In this document: piece by piece, positions 40,101-52,666 of the stretch
Position numbering within the stretch: the stretch's first letter is position 1
Layout: the number at the start of each line of letters is the position of its first letter
NCBI GenBank assembly: GCA_013397455.1
Contig: VYZB01000725.1
Location: 22,123 to 86,122 of the forward strand
Length of the DNA: 64,000 bases
Source: Crotophaga sulcirostris
Taxonomy: Eukaryota > Chordata > Aves > Cuculiformes > Crotophagidae
Direction of reading: 5' to 3'
Position numbers and translations under genes: made by a program
The notes under the pieces: generated by a model
Told to the model about the DNA's origin: nothing
The model's database searches: none
The model's input: the letters and a program-made list of their open reading frames with translations, nothing else

Positions 40101-42939
40101 CAGATGATATCACACCCTGATTCAGCAAATCAAGCAAACGCATGAGTCTTACAGCTTTATCTGACTGAATTCGTGGTCCAAATGCTGGCTTATGCCCTAA
40201 ACATCTCATGCAAAGTACTTCTACTGTGAACACCTCAGAAAGGTCAAGAGTCCAGACTGCAATGCAGAACCTTTCAAATGCAGACCTCAATATATAAACA
40301 AAAATAACTTATCAACATAACCAACTTAACAGAAGTAACCTCTTGCTATTTCTTTTGGTTATTAAAAAGAAAATCTACGGGTTGATCGTGAACAGTTAAT
40401 GCATCAAGTTCAGCACTGGTGATGAGTTGGTTTTCTTAGCAATTCTGGAACAGATGAACCATATAAAGGACATTCTTTAATCAAATGGAAATACTTCTGG
40501 GGCAAATACTCATGTATACAATACCGAAATCTGGTTAAAAGGAAAAACCAAATTCAAAACTTTAGAACTCAGTTCTGAAACTTCAGGTTTTTAACAGCTT
40601 CTATGAACACAAAACATAGATGTTCTTCTTCCTTGAAAAAAAACTGCTTCTGGAGATCTTGGGAAGACAAGCTCAACTAGCTACTGACAAGAGATTCTGT
40701 CAGCAGCACAAGAGTCTCCCAATGGCCACTATCACTACTACATAGGTATGATAGAATCAGAAACATATTGTAGCACACAAACTTAGTCCTCCTGTTTGAC
40801 AGACACACAAAAATCTACATATAGCCACCAGAAGCACTGGCATTTGCAATATTTTTATGAAATCTCTAAAATAGAACAGACATCTCTTTAGGATCTTGGC
40901 TGCTCCACCAATCCATACGCTTGAACACCTACTGGAAAAGAAAAATCAGAAATCTGAAGAATTTGCACAAGTTACTGCCTAAATCTGCACATTTTAAAGA
41001 ACTCTTCGTCCTACTGCCTAAGCATTTATTCTAATACATATCGTAAAGATTTTCCATGAGCTGTTCCATTTATAGATCACCTTTTATAAAATGCTTTATG
41101 ATGTATTATTCATTTAGAAATCAACTGAAATTTTGAAAAAAATTATAATCAATATATGCAGTTACAGGCTAATTCCTTCTGCAGCCTAAACTCTACAGCT
41201 GCAACTCCTAAACTTCCTGAGAATTTTCCAATAGGTGCAACAAAATGAACTAGCAATTTCTAAGTTGATCATTTTTAAGCATCCTTCTCTATTCAAGAGT
41301 AATCAACATGAATGCAAAACTCAACTACAACATTATAGTTTTGTTCCAACTGTAAAGCTGAATGGCAACTCTCAAAGAGACCCCACTAGAAGCAGTGCAC
41401 ATTCCCTAGCTACTTCCATTCAGAACGTACATTTGAAATGTTATAGGCTACTCCGTTCTAAGTTGTGTTTTTCTTCAGGCACCCCTAAGGGAAATCAACT
41501 TAAAACGCTTACTTTACTGGATAAAGATGTTGACAACATAGATTTTACCCAGTTACAAGGTCTCTTTAAAATCTCTACTAACAAAATACTTCATTGAGGA
41601 ACCGTATTAGTTCCCTAATTTTAGATTCAGAAGTTAAAGTTCTTCTGAAGCGCATGATTCCTTGAGATGATACTTGAAAATACCATAACACTTAAAAACC
41701 TCATCTTGCACACTTGCCAAGACAACACACAGCCCTAAAGGCAACTGGTTGGTTGACTTATCTGAACTGTAAAAGGCTCATTAACATTCCTTGAAACAGT
41801 GACAATTCCTTGGTTATTCTAAAACCATCTTAGAAACATGAAACCAAGAGAGAATTCTCCTTCATGTAAGGCCACAAGCTGATTCCAAGTCTGCAGAATA
41901 AATCATGAACTTGTTATATTTTTTCTGATTCATCACTAAGTTAACATACATTTCAGAACACCTGATAAATAATTTTCTGAAGCATTAATAATTATGTCTT
42001 CCTTTACACAGATTTTAAAGTGAAAAAACCCACTGTCCCATTTTTTAAATGAAACATTTTGCAATACATAGTGAATTACTGAGGCACAGACAAGCTTTAT
42101 GTGTACAAACCTGTTTTCATCAGTAGGCAGCTATTCGGTTTCTAGACTCTCTAAAGCACACTTTCATTACAGACTTAGCTTAGATGATCAGTATCTTTCC
42201 CTAAGCACAGAACTACCTTGGATTAGGTACAGCAGTCATCTCAGAAAACTCCTTCAGGTTCCTGTCCCTCTCTTTCTACAGGAGCTGCCAAGCTTTTTGT
42301 CATTTATTAGGTTCCCAATTCATATATAAACATTTTTCTGATATTTTAAATAATCTAAATGATTATACACTTTTTTAAGTTGAAACTGCCTAAATTCAAT
42401 CCTTGATCTTTTTGAGATTTTAAGAATCTATTCACCTAAAAAAAAAGTTCATTGTTGAATTAACTTCATTCACTGCAACCAAAATTACCACAAACTCTCA
42501 CAGAAGCTTTATGAAATGTTCCAGTTACCAAACAAGTCATGAGAAATTGCTCTGCTAGCAAGTTCCCAGTTAGCACCTTCTGAAAGATGGATTCTTTAGA
42601 GATGACACCAAAAAGAAGAGAAAAAGGAGAATTTGAAAATTATAGTTTTCAGTATAATTATTAATGCTTATAAGCTGTGCTTGCCAGACAGTTCTTGTGC
42701 AATTTGGAATATAAACCATCATCAAGTTTATTCACACCTCAAAGGACAGTTGTTTAAAACATATTCCCAACACAAATCTTTGAAGACTTCCAACTGCTTT
42801 GCACAGTATTTAATTGAATGACAGACAAAAAAAAGACAGGGTGGACCTAGTTATGAGACAAGCAGAAGGTAGATAACAATCAGAAAAAAATAGCAAAATA
42901 ATTTCCAAGCTAATGATTTCTGTGTTACTTTTTAAAACA
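34168..42939. other. AT-rich non-coding span
   Basis: No transposon or confirmed gene recognised. A T15 run is at 34360-34374. Two splice-bounded open stretches on the minus strand (34623-34803, which ends in a hydrophobic tail and a stop, and 40116-40223) are treated as leads only. A 120-codon + strand open stretch at 41235-41597 shows no recognisable motif. Confidence 0.6.
34360..34374. repeat. T15 homopolymer
   Basis: Run of 15 T, with a shorter run of 9 T about 35 bases to the left. No minus-strand retroposon ending in this run was recognised. Confidence 0.9.
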
Positions 42940-43048
42940 CTTTTTACTTTTCTTCAAAATAATAGTGAAAGGAAGCTTAATCAAATCTATTAAACAGGAA
43001 AAAATATTTTTTTCAGTGTTTAAATGTGGCTCTATGAAATGAATCTCT
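42940..43048. repeat. Dispersed 109-bp repeat, copy 2 of 2
   Basis: Near-identical partner of 34057-34167, about 8.9 kb away in the same orientation. It begins CTTTTTACTTTTCTTC and ends ATGAAATGAATCTCT. The flanks (TTTTTAAAACA on the left, GAAGTTGTATACC on the right) do not match those of copy 1, so the duplicated unit is short and well delimited. Confidence 0.95.
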
Positions 43049-44127
43049 GAAGTTGTATACCTCTGATAAATTTCCCTCTTTCAGGTAGGTTGGCTATCTA
43101 GTTTATTTAGGGGTAGGCCAAAGAAACCACAAATCGAGGCATGAAAATTAACTTAAATTCAATTGGACAAAGCTCAGCTGTTGCATGTAGTATGGCTTAG
43201 GGCAAAAAGCAAAAACCATTTTATTTTCTTTTACACGTTTTGCTGTGGCAACTCTTGCAAATGAAAAGAACAGTTGCCAGGGCCTTTGCATTAAGATTCA
43301 GTCACTACTGAAACAGGAGAAAGTTCTAAGCTTCAATAAAAGAACTTTAGGTCCTGAATGTCTTTGCCATGGGTAGGTTACTATATACTCTGAGATGAAA
43401 ATCAATGAAATAAAAATTAAAGAAGAGTATTAGAGACATGGATTAAGTCTTCTCACACACTGGTTTCAAAAAATAGTCCAGTCAGACAATAAAATGCATA
43501 CTGAAGATGTTCTGATTGCAGCAATTCACTGTTTCCCTGGCAGATCGCCCCTCCAAGGCAGCACTCAGCGTGTAACTATGCCACAACTCCTTCCTGCTGC
43601 CACCTGGTGGGAATCAGGGACAACGCCACCAACGTGCAGCGAAAATGACAAACAAGGGTCAGGATTTTCCATCCAATTTCCCCCACTGGAGAGCTCTACT
43701 CTAATCTGGAGGCTTTGTTCTCTCACTTCCCTCTCCCACACCTTGCCTCCTGAGGTGCAGAAGCCATTTGCAGTAGCAACTTGGTTTCTGGCTATGACTA
43801 CACAACGTACACCACCACTCCCGCAGCAGAAAACTTCATCACCAGTGTTGTATTTGTCAAGGTTATATCTCTGCTCTTGTGATAAAGGAAAACTATTAGG
43901 AACATCGGCCTTCCTCCATACATAGTTCCAGACTAGCTAGGCTTTCAAATGACCCAGTATCACCATTTCTGGTCTTCAGGTGTGCCTTTCTTCCCCATCA
44001 TGTCACGTTAGCGATTAAAGGCAAGTAAGAAAGTTCAAATTTATTTCTATTTTGTCTGTAAGAAAGACTTACAGTATGGATGTTTTGAAAGAAGACTCTG
44101 ACAAAGTGAATGGCTTGTTTTGTGATG
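43049..44127. other. Non-coding span with a GC-raised patch
   Basis: Around 43530-43850 the sequence is less AT-rich than its surroundings and contains several CpGs. The + strand there is open for 143 codons (43494-43925), the longest non-repeat open stretch in the window. The predicted peptide is rich in T, P, S and L, has no motif I recognise and is not clearly coding. It could equally be a regulatory patch. Confidence 0.5.
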
Positions 44128-44574
44128 TATCACAGTATCACAGTATTACAAGGTTGGAAAGGACCTTTGAGATCATCGAGTCCAACCTATAACCCAACAG
44201 TAACATTAACACCAACACCAACCCATCATCTAAACCATGGCACTGAGTGCCTCATCCAATCTCCTCTTAAACACCTCCAGGGTCCGCGACTCCACCACCT
44301 TCCTGGGCAGCGCATTCCAATGGCCAATCACCCTTTCAAGGAAGAATTTTTTCCTAATATCAAGTCTAAACTTTCCCCGACGAAGCTTGAGTCCATATCC
44401 TCTAGTTCTGTCACTGGTCACCTGAGAGAAGAGACCAACCCCTGCCTGACTACAACCTCCTTTTAGGTAGCTGTAGAAAGCAATAAGGTCTCCCCTGAGC
44501 CTCCTCTTCTCCAGGCTAAACAGCCCCAGCTCCCTCAGTCGCTCCTCATAGGGCTTGTGCTCCAAACCCTTCAC
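44128..44574 (-). mobile_element. CR1 LINE, 5'-truncated copy B
   Basis: The 3' end at the left has the same TATCACAG-type octamer tail and inner CAAGGTTGGAAAGGACCT as copy A. The match to copy A runs to 44574, in the middle of the [12 protein letters not shown] coding region, then stops abruptly at unrelated sequence. It belongs to the same subfamily and orientation as copies A, C and D. Confidence 0.95.
44230..44574 (-). pseudogene. CR1 pol C-terminal fragment, open but truncated
   Basis: About 114 residues of the CR1 pol C-terminal tail in one unbroken frame: [68 protein letters not shown] and then the normal stop. Compared with copy A it is cut about 30 residues later at the 5' side. No catalytic domain is present. 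Confidence 0.9.
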
Positions 44575-46925
44575 GTATATGACTTTCAGATGTGATTTTT
44601 CGCTTCCTCAAATAAAAACTAATGAAAGGAAAATGTTGTATCTGTGTATAATCTCTCCAGCTCCTTTCTCCATTAACTATTTTTTGCTACAAAGGGACAA
44701 GGTGCTCTCTGATAAAAAAAAGCCATGCAATCTTTTTCTAATGTATACAGTTAAAAATCACTAAATAAAAAATGAAACAAACAGGCATTGTCCCACAAGC
44801 ACGAGTAGGCAGCCAGGCAAACAAACACAACAGCTGGCAGTGACCAAGAGAATGATTCAATACAATATAAATGTCCACTAAAACAAACCTCAAGTCAGAA
44901 TGTTTTTCTTTCCTATAAGGAAGTACCAGGAAAGAGATAATCTATTATTTGAAAATATAAACCAAGCATTAGGAAAATCCCCTCACTTTCTCCCCACATA
45001 ACTAGCCAGCTTGGTTGGCCACTTCAGAAATCTCATATTACTGCTAGTTAACCAACCATGTAATTCTAATTTGTTATCACAGAGCAGGTACTGTACATGC
45101 TTATTTAGGCCATCCACATGACAGGGTAATTTGTAGTTATATAATTTCATGGTAATTATAGTTGGAATTGCTATGTACAAACTGGGCATTTCCAATGTAA
45201 TTACCAAAAACTAGAGGCTGAGTATTGACATGAGTAGCAGAACCCTTGCAAAACAAAGTATTATGTAAGACCAACTTGGAGGTTGTTTTTCCCTCCTCCT
45301 TCAGCTTTGTAATCAAGCAAGAACAAAAGCGCAGAAAGCCAGAGAGCGAAGCCAACATTTTTTAGTATGGGTGGCACTTACCTCCCATGAGCTGATCACA
45401 GTTGCTGATTCTGCATGCTCCTACTTGTTACTATGCATGACACAATTTTTCAAATGTTACCTCTCTTCTGAATAATTTTGGTGGATAAAAAAATGTATTT
45501 TTATTTTAAGCCATAATTGCTCAATTAGAAGACAGACACCAGTGCTACTACCCTTCTTTCTGATATATTCATTACTGAAGAGTACATGGTTTCTACTTGT
45601 GTCACAGACACTATAACACAGCCGTAGCTGTGCAAGTCCATGGAAAACAGCAACTGTGATATTTGAGATCATTAACATGTCGCTATCTGTATTTGCCTCA
45701 TTTATTCATAAGTGGTCCAGGAATTAAAGGCCTGTTAGGCTATGTAAATTCTGTGAACTGTTTTTCCCTGAGTTCTCTTCAGTTCACAGTTCATGGTCTC
45801 ATTTGAGACAATTAATTCAGGGAAGCCTACTCACTTGGTTACAAGTATTTGAATCCCAAGAGATGGTGCTGTCTTTGCAGGCTGTGATGGTTAAGCCATT
45901 GTATCAACATCTGGAAATGAAGCAATGGGCACATGCAAATATGCAGAGTATCAGTTCAAATGCCTCAATAATATGATCAATAAAAACAAAAATGGGAAAG
46001 TATATAACTATCTCGAGGCAGGGGAAGACTGAAGAAGAACATTTATGACAAAAAACAAAAAAAGTAATTTCAGATTATGCCTGCTAGGGACAGAGGGAAG
46101 ATACCACATGTGAACTTTCAGTTCCATCAACAATGAAAAAAAAGTTGGCATAAACGAACTTGAATGAGTAATAAACTAGAATTACATCACTACAGTTCCT
46201 CACCATGTACAGATATTCTACCATGACATGCTGCAAATGTACACTAATGGTTGCAGCCAGCGAGCAAAAATCTGTTAAGTGTACTTAGTCAAAATCCTGG
46301 AAATCTAACAGCCAGGGAAGACTGAAGGAGCAGTGAGGAAGCAGAAGCTCCTCAAGGCTATTTCAGGCAAAGTGCCTCATTCATGGATCTGTTTCTTGTG
46401 CTAATAAGGTGGGCCATGTTGTTACATTGCTGTTACAACAAAAATGAAGAATTGGGAAATATTATCTGTTAGTGAATACTCTGAAAAATACTGTAATGCT
46501 CTATGTATTTGGTACTATTAAAAAAAATCATATACCCTTGTAACTGAAACAGAAAGCCAGCTGGCTGGGAAGAAAATGCTGTGGGAAGGACAAAATTACA
46601 AAGCAGAAGAGATCTTGCTAAGCATTGAGCTCCCAATCAAAGGACAGAGATGGGGGAGCAGGATGCTGTGCTGAAGGTGGTTCTGCCCTAGTTCAGTACA
46701 AGTGGATACTTGCTACAGCTGGTGGTTGAAAGTCGTCCACAGCCAAGCTTTTTCCCTCCTTGCTCTATTTCTCTCAGAGCTTTCCTTTGTGGTTTCCTTC
46801 TCCTTGCTCACTCTCAACCTGCAAGGTTCCACTTCCTGGCTGCAGAAGTCGCTGCTAGACTTTGACAGGACAGCCTAGGGGATGATGGAAGAAACAGGCC
46901 TATAGGCAACACTCACATTTTAATT
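44575..46925. other. AT-rich non-coding span
   Basis: Spacer between CR1 copies B and C. No gene, RNA or transposon recognised. A pyrimidine-rich stretch lies near 46745-46815, and open stretches are below 80 codons. Confidence 0.65.
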
Positions 46926-47160
46926 ACAGTATCACAGTATCACAGTATTACAAGGTTGGAAAGGACCTTTGAGATCATCGAGTCCAACCTATAACCCAAC
47001 ACTAACACCAACCCATCATCTAAACCATGGCACTAAGTGCCTCATCCAGTCTCCTCTTAAACATCTTCAGGGACAGCAACTCCACCACCTCCCCGGGCAG
47101 CGCATTCCAATGGCCAATCACTCTTTCAGTGAAGAATTTTCTCCTAATATCAAGCCTAAA
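46926..47160 (-). mobile_element. CR1 LINE, short 5'-truncated copy C
   Basis: It starts at the left with two full TATCACAG-type octamers (CAGTATCACAGTATCACAGTATTAC) and matches copies A and B through the 3' UTR and the last pol codons. The match ends after 'atatcaagcctaaa' at 47160. Only about 45 C-terminal pol residues remain ([20 protein letters not shown] to the stop at about 47020). It is the shortest of the four young copies. Confidence 0.95.
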
Positions 47161-50100
47161 GGGAGAAGAAAAGCAGGAGGGCGAGTGAGAAGGTGGTAGG
47201 ATGCTTTCCAGCACTGGACAGACCCCTGAGCAACCACTTGACGTTTGAGCTTGGAACAGAATGTAAAAATATTCTTCAGTATTTAAATGTTGAACCTATC
47301 CAGTGTGGAACTGCTGCTCTAGAAGGTGGCAAACCCAAGCACGTTGGTGTGTGCAGGTATGGGGAATAGAGTGGGAGAAGGACCCTGGTAACAGATCCAT
47401 TAATGAACTGGGACCCTCTCGGCCCAGAGGCTATGCTGGCTATCACATCCTTATTGGCAGCACTAATTCTTCTAACTGAGGAACTGAGCACAGAAAAGTA
47501 ACCATCGGAGAGGGTTTCCACTTACCATGGGGCAGGGCTGCCATTCAAAACAGAGCAAAGGACCTTATATTTCGGGTCTGATTATCCCTTGCTCTTATTG
47601 ATCCCATTCTCTAGATGAAAATATCAACCAAAAAAAAGCCCCAGAAGTTAATCTTTGTTATGATTACAGCCTAATTATATTGTTTTTACATAAACCTGAA
47701 TAGAAAGGAATTAAAACCCCACAGGGAAACGGAACAGCAGCATCCATTACTGGGCAGACTGGAATTAAGCGCCCTGAGACGGCTGCAGCGAGCGGCCTGG
47801 CCCCAGGAGCCAGACAGCAGGGCCTCCCCCACCGCACCAGGCCTTCGCTCTTAGACTTTATCCGCTATTCACAGGCAAAAATTCCCTGGGAGATAACCAA
47901 GAGCAGCGCTATAAATATAGAGTATTCCCACTGCCTCCACGCTCGCGCTGCTACTACTCTGCATTAACTCTTTTATTAACATCGTGTATAAACAGGAGAG
48001 AGGAAAACAAACCCAACAGGGGCAGCTCTGATGCTGTTCTCGTTAACAGCAGAGGGAATTGCACAGCCCTGGAGAGAGGAGCAGGTTCCATGGGGATCAG
48101 AAAGGTCAGCTGGGAGTGGGATCCGAGTCCTTGCACCTCTGTACTCTGCCATCGTGTTTCCATACCAGCCCCAAAGTCACAGCAACCTTCAGTGAGCCAC
48201 AACCTACCCACCATGCAGTTACTGCACCCGTGTGTTACAGCAAAGCCTTCCAACCAGCAGCTGCAGCTGCAAAACTGTCCCTGCCCAGTAAACAGCACTG
48301 ACAGGCTGCCCGGTCCCAAAAAACCTAGCCACCCTCTCCATTCCCCAGGTCAACATCCAGCTAAACAAGAGTTTGGATTCAAAGTGGGTTTCTGAGTGTC
48401 ATTCAGTCTGCTGTCTTAAAACCAAATGACCAAGTAGAGCAGTTAGAAACAACAGAGATTGCTGTCACAGTTTCAGTCACAACGGCCACTTTTTCTTTCA
48501 GGGACATAACCAACCTTCCAACGAGCAGCAGTGAGGAGCTGCAGACGTAGGAACCATGTATCGCTTATCAAGAGTCCAACAGAACACCTGTCTTCCCCAT
48601 TGACAGGATGACACACAGCAGAGGTCCTGTACCCAGAAAATCCTTAAAAGGGAACATAAAGGAACTGCACCTGTATTTCACCTGGAAGGCTGGAAAGCTG
48701 TCAGACGAGGAATTCATTTTCATGGTCAGTGTAACCTGATTAAATTCTTTCCCTGCAAAACCACTTCCTGAATCTCTAGGCTAGGGGAAAAGTAAAGCTT
48801 TATTTCACACCTGAAAGAAGAGACACATCAAAGTCATAAAGTTCAAGAAGTTTGATTGTGTCTACAAAGCTGATTAAGCAGCTATGTCAGAGCAGAACTC
48901 AGATCTCTTGACATCCAGGCTGACTACTCCCTCTTTCAGACCATACCTGTCACTCCCTGGCTGATTTCAGGAACTCCCAAGCCTGCCACTACAGAACTGG
49001 CCTGGCTCCTTTGGAAGAAAGCAGCCCCAACAGCAACTGCCCAAGTAATGCTGCTCATACTGCTATGGAAATGTGAGAATTTCAGACCGTATTCTCCAGC
49101 AAGAAGCTGAATTGTTCTCTTGGAATCCTTTGATAGGAAAACATGGGCCTTTCTTGGAGAGGTGTTGCAAGTACTCCTGTCTCAAAATACTCATGCATGA
49201 TAAATGCTCTCAGGAGTCAGTTTACTTAATTTCCTTTCAGGACATAGCTTGTTAGAACAATTTCAGATTTTAAACAGCTCAGCATCAAATACGCAATTCT
49301 TAATAGAGACAAGCTCATCTGCCTCAGTATTTATCTGCTGAAGAAGATTTTGTTCTTCTTTTATCATCCCCCATGATGACTTTCAGCTACATTTCCTGCG
49401 GACACCTCTTGCATAACAAGTGTAGACAGCCACCCTCTCAGATCCTGTACCTATCCTTTTCCTGTTTACACTACTTCTCAGAGAAAATTCCCCCCTATAC
49501 TGCCACTATAGCATGTTTGGTCAAAAGACCTAGCCTTTGGCAGTGACAAGAGTGCTAGGATCCACAAAGGTTCCCCCAAATGAGTGCATCTCTGAACTGG
49601 GCAGATATTTTGTGTAGGCATGGAAATGTTGTACTTCTTCAGTGTCACATCAGCATCCTTCCTTTTTGCCCACTATCACATCAGAATCTCACTCTGGGCC
49701 ATAGCATACTGGGAAAGGGCAGGAAAGACTGCTGTTAGGGAAGTGAGGGATGGTCAAGTCCAGAAAATCAGGTTGGATGGTTTGCCTTCATGTGGCATTG
49801 TTAATCCCATGCTTCAGCAATGCACAGAGCAGCACAGGTCTAACAATCAAAGCTGAAAGCCCAGGACAAACATACAGACTCCTACTGGGACATCCAGGAG
49901 GACCAAAATGAATAGTTCCAAGAGAACTGAGAGCACTTGCTGCAATTCTGAACTGGTATCTCACAACAGCTAGTTCAGTTCAGTGAAGAGTACACACATG
50001 CATATATTACTCTACCTTTTTCTTCCCCTGTTTTATTCTTTGGTTGGAGTTCCAGCCTACTGGAAAAGCATTGTACAATACCCCTGCTGTGCTACAAGTC

Positions 50101-52666
50101 TCCTTTTCGGTTCAATTAATGAGCCATAAATAACACGATGAAGGTGTCAACAAAGAGTGTAATTTATCATAACTTGTCAGAGGGGCGATTCTTAGGAGGA
50201 GAATGCTCATTCGCAGCCTGGCATAACACACAAAGATTTATTCCTCGCCTAGTACCTCCCTCTACTCCCTCAGCCTGCCAAAATTTATCTTGTGCTGGAA
50301 CCCTCACAGGTGCACCGCTTTGACAAATATGCTGTGAAGCCTGGTATTCATCACAGACAAGTCTTTGTTGGGAAGGAGGCAGCAAGAAATAAATTTGTTT
50401 TAGAAAGAAGGTGCTTGTGATTCAGTGTGCTCAGGGGTACAGGGCGAGGCAGACAGGCTCATTATTTTTAACCTCCCTGTGTCTGCAAGAGAAGAAAATG
50501 AGGTAATGTAGTTGATGTGACATTACAGTCCCTGATTTCATTACTTGCTGCATGGTTAAACAAGCACCTAGGTAATTACCACTACTGCAGTCTTACTTGG
50601 CTGCTATTTCGCCTCACGCTTGCCTCCGATAGGCAGGGCAACTGCTGGCTGCTAACACATTTTATGGAGGGGATTCTTCTCATGGCCGAGTTCTTCACGT
50701 AAATTAAGATTCACCAACTCCAAGGCTGTTCTTACAAAGCTCAACTGGAGACGAAGCTACCAAACCCATTTTTGGATTCAGGAGACAGCACTGTAAGATA
50801 GTAAACTGTGTGAGAGGAGATTCTCTGCAACAGTAAGATTCAGAAAGCAGACAGAGGCTATGCTGGGGGGTAAAACACTAAAACAATTACATTGCTTTGG
50901 ATTTACACCACTACAGCATCACACATCAAAGTACAACTGTAGATTAGAGTCTTCAGTGACAAACACTAAGTGCAACATTGACAGGCTTGAAACAGAGACT
51001 CACAGGTCCAAACCGGAAATTTTCACCGTGCAAAAAAATGAGGACAAATTCAGCCTGCACCTGAATTTGATGTCTGCAAGAAGGCATGCGGCCTATAATG
51101 GTCCAAACTGGCCATGAGGATTTATCATTGCCAACAACTATAGTTTGACATTCTGAATGCCAAGTGGCCCAATTCTCCCAACACTGGGACTGAGAGTAGT
51201 TTGAAAATAATTCCATAATTCTACTAATACAAAAAACCTCCAAACTGTGGTACTAGAGTGATACATGCCTGCCAGTTTTCTATGTGTGATGCAGAAGGAG
51301 AAACAGAAAGTGCAACAATAGAACATCAAAACAACAAATGAGAAACAATCCCAATGTAAAAGAATACTTTGCTGAAAAAAAAAGTTAGTAAGACCAAAGC
51401 ATTCTGTTCCTTGGTCTTTGGACTGACCAAATAATGTCTTGCCAAGGACAGGGAAGCTATTTAAGTCAAGCTTCACAGTCACCATAATTCTTGAGATTAT
51501 TTCTGAGTAGAGCTAAATATTTGGTCTCCAGAAACAGCGTTGTTATGGATAGATCACACAGATTTTAGCAATTTCTCTGAATAATTTACTTCCCTACCAG
51601 TTTAAAATGAAAAGTGAGTTAAAAATTATAGTTCCTATGTGCACAGAATGCTGACTATTCACAACTAGTAAACAATTCTGTGTGCCAAGACTCTTATTTA
51701 CATACACAACTATCTTCTTGCTCTTTGAACAGATACACTTCTGCTTTTATGGCAAATCATAATTGGTATCTTCCCTAATCCTGAAAGTCATCCTAACACC
51801 AGGTATCATCTTAGGACTTCATCAATCTAACTTCTTACCCTACCAGTTTTATGAGTTAGTGGGCTCCACCATTCTCCATGTTCTACCACCTCTCCGAAGG
51901 ACCCCCTTAGAGCACACAGCTCGCAAGCAGAGGTCCTTCCTCATCAAAACTGTCTATTTCTTTTAAGCATCAAAAATCTTAATACAGTTCTGTTAATTTT
52001 GTGCTTTTGAGGTTGACCTAGTGCTACCACAGTGTTTTTCATAAAAACAAGAAAATGAGTTTTGTAGTGGCTATAAAAGCAAAGTGCAGAGAAAGACATA
52101 GGCAGCCTAGAATTGTACACTTTCAAGGAACTTTCATCTCCCTTTTCTGTTTTGTTTTAGGAAAAAGAAAGTTTTGAAACTTGGAACTGACAGTCTCTTG
52201 GTTACAAAAATACCTAATTAGCATAACAGCAGCAACATAGCTAAACAAATTAACTGCTGTAGGGTCACTGCACTCTCCCACTGACAGAGATCCAGGCAAG
52301 CATTTGTTTTGTTTTGCTTTGTTCTAAAGGTTGCCTGATCTGTTCCAGTCTCCACTCCCTCGCATCATTTACTACCCGTTTCCTACAAGACAGATGTTGT
52401 GGGACTTCTTCCACATTAGAAATACTTCTTAAAGAAATTAAATCTAAGATGTTTGGATGTAGTGCATGGTTCATACCTCACAGAACTTAAAAATCACTTG
52501 GCAGACAGAGTTTCTGGGGAAAAATTTCTTTCCAGTGACACACCAAGGGCATCAGCTACTTATACACCCTTGATAATTCAGTGCTAGCCTGTTTTAACCT
52601 CAGCTCAAGCAATACCTGCACAGGGCAAACATGCTTCATGTTAGCGTATGAGACTATAGTATAGAA
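47161..52666. other. Non-coding span with one CpG-rich patch
   Basis: No transposon or confirmed gene. The stretch 47760-47955 is GC- and CpG-rich for this window and has a TATA-like box (separate entry). Sequence at 48000-48400 is moderately GC-rich, with overlapping open stretches of 80-121 codons on both strands, none recognisable. The rest is AT-rich and featureless. Confidence 0.6.
47760..47955. promoter_or_regulatory. CpG-rich patch with TATA-like box (candidate promoter)
   Basis: About eleven CpGs lie within 200 bases, in a window where CpG is otherwise sparse. TATAAATA sits at 47910-47917 on the + strand, so a start site would be expected near 47940, inside 'ccacgctcgcgctgctac'. No convincing downstream exon was found, and promoter activity is inferred from composition only. 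Confidence 0.25.

Noticed and set aside
41235..41597. Plus-strand 120-codon open stretch
   Set aside because: No motif, no clear splice borders, composition like the surroundings. Consistent with chance.
47954..48395. Overlapping 80-121-codon frames on both strands
   Set aside because: They reflect higher GC content. The frames overlap on opposite strands and none resembles a protein family.
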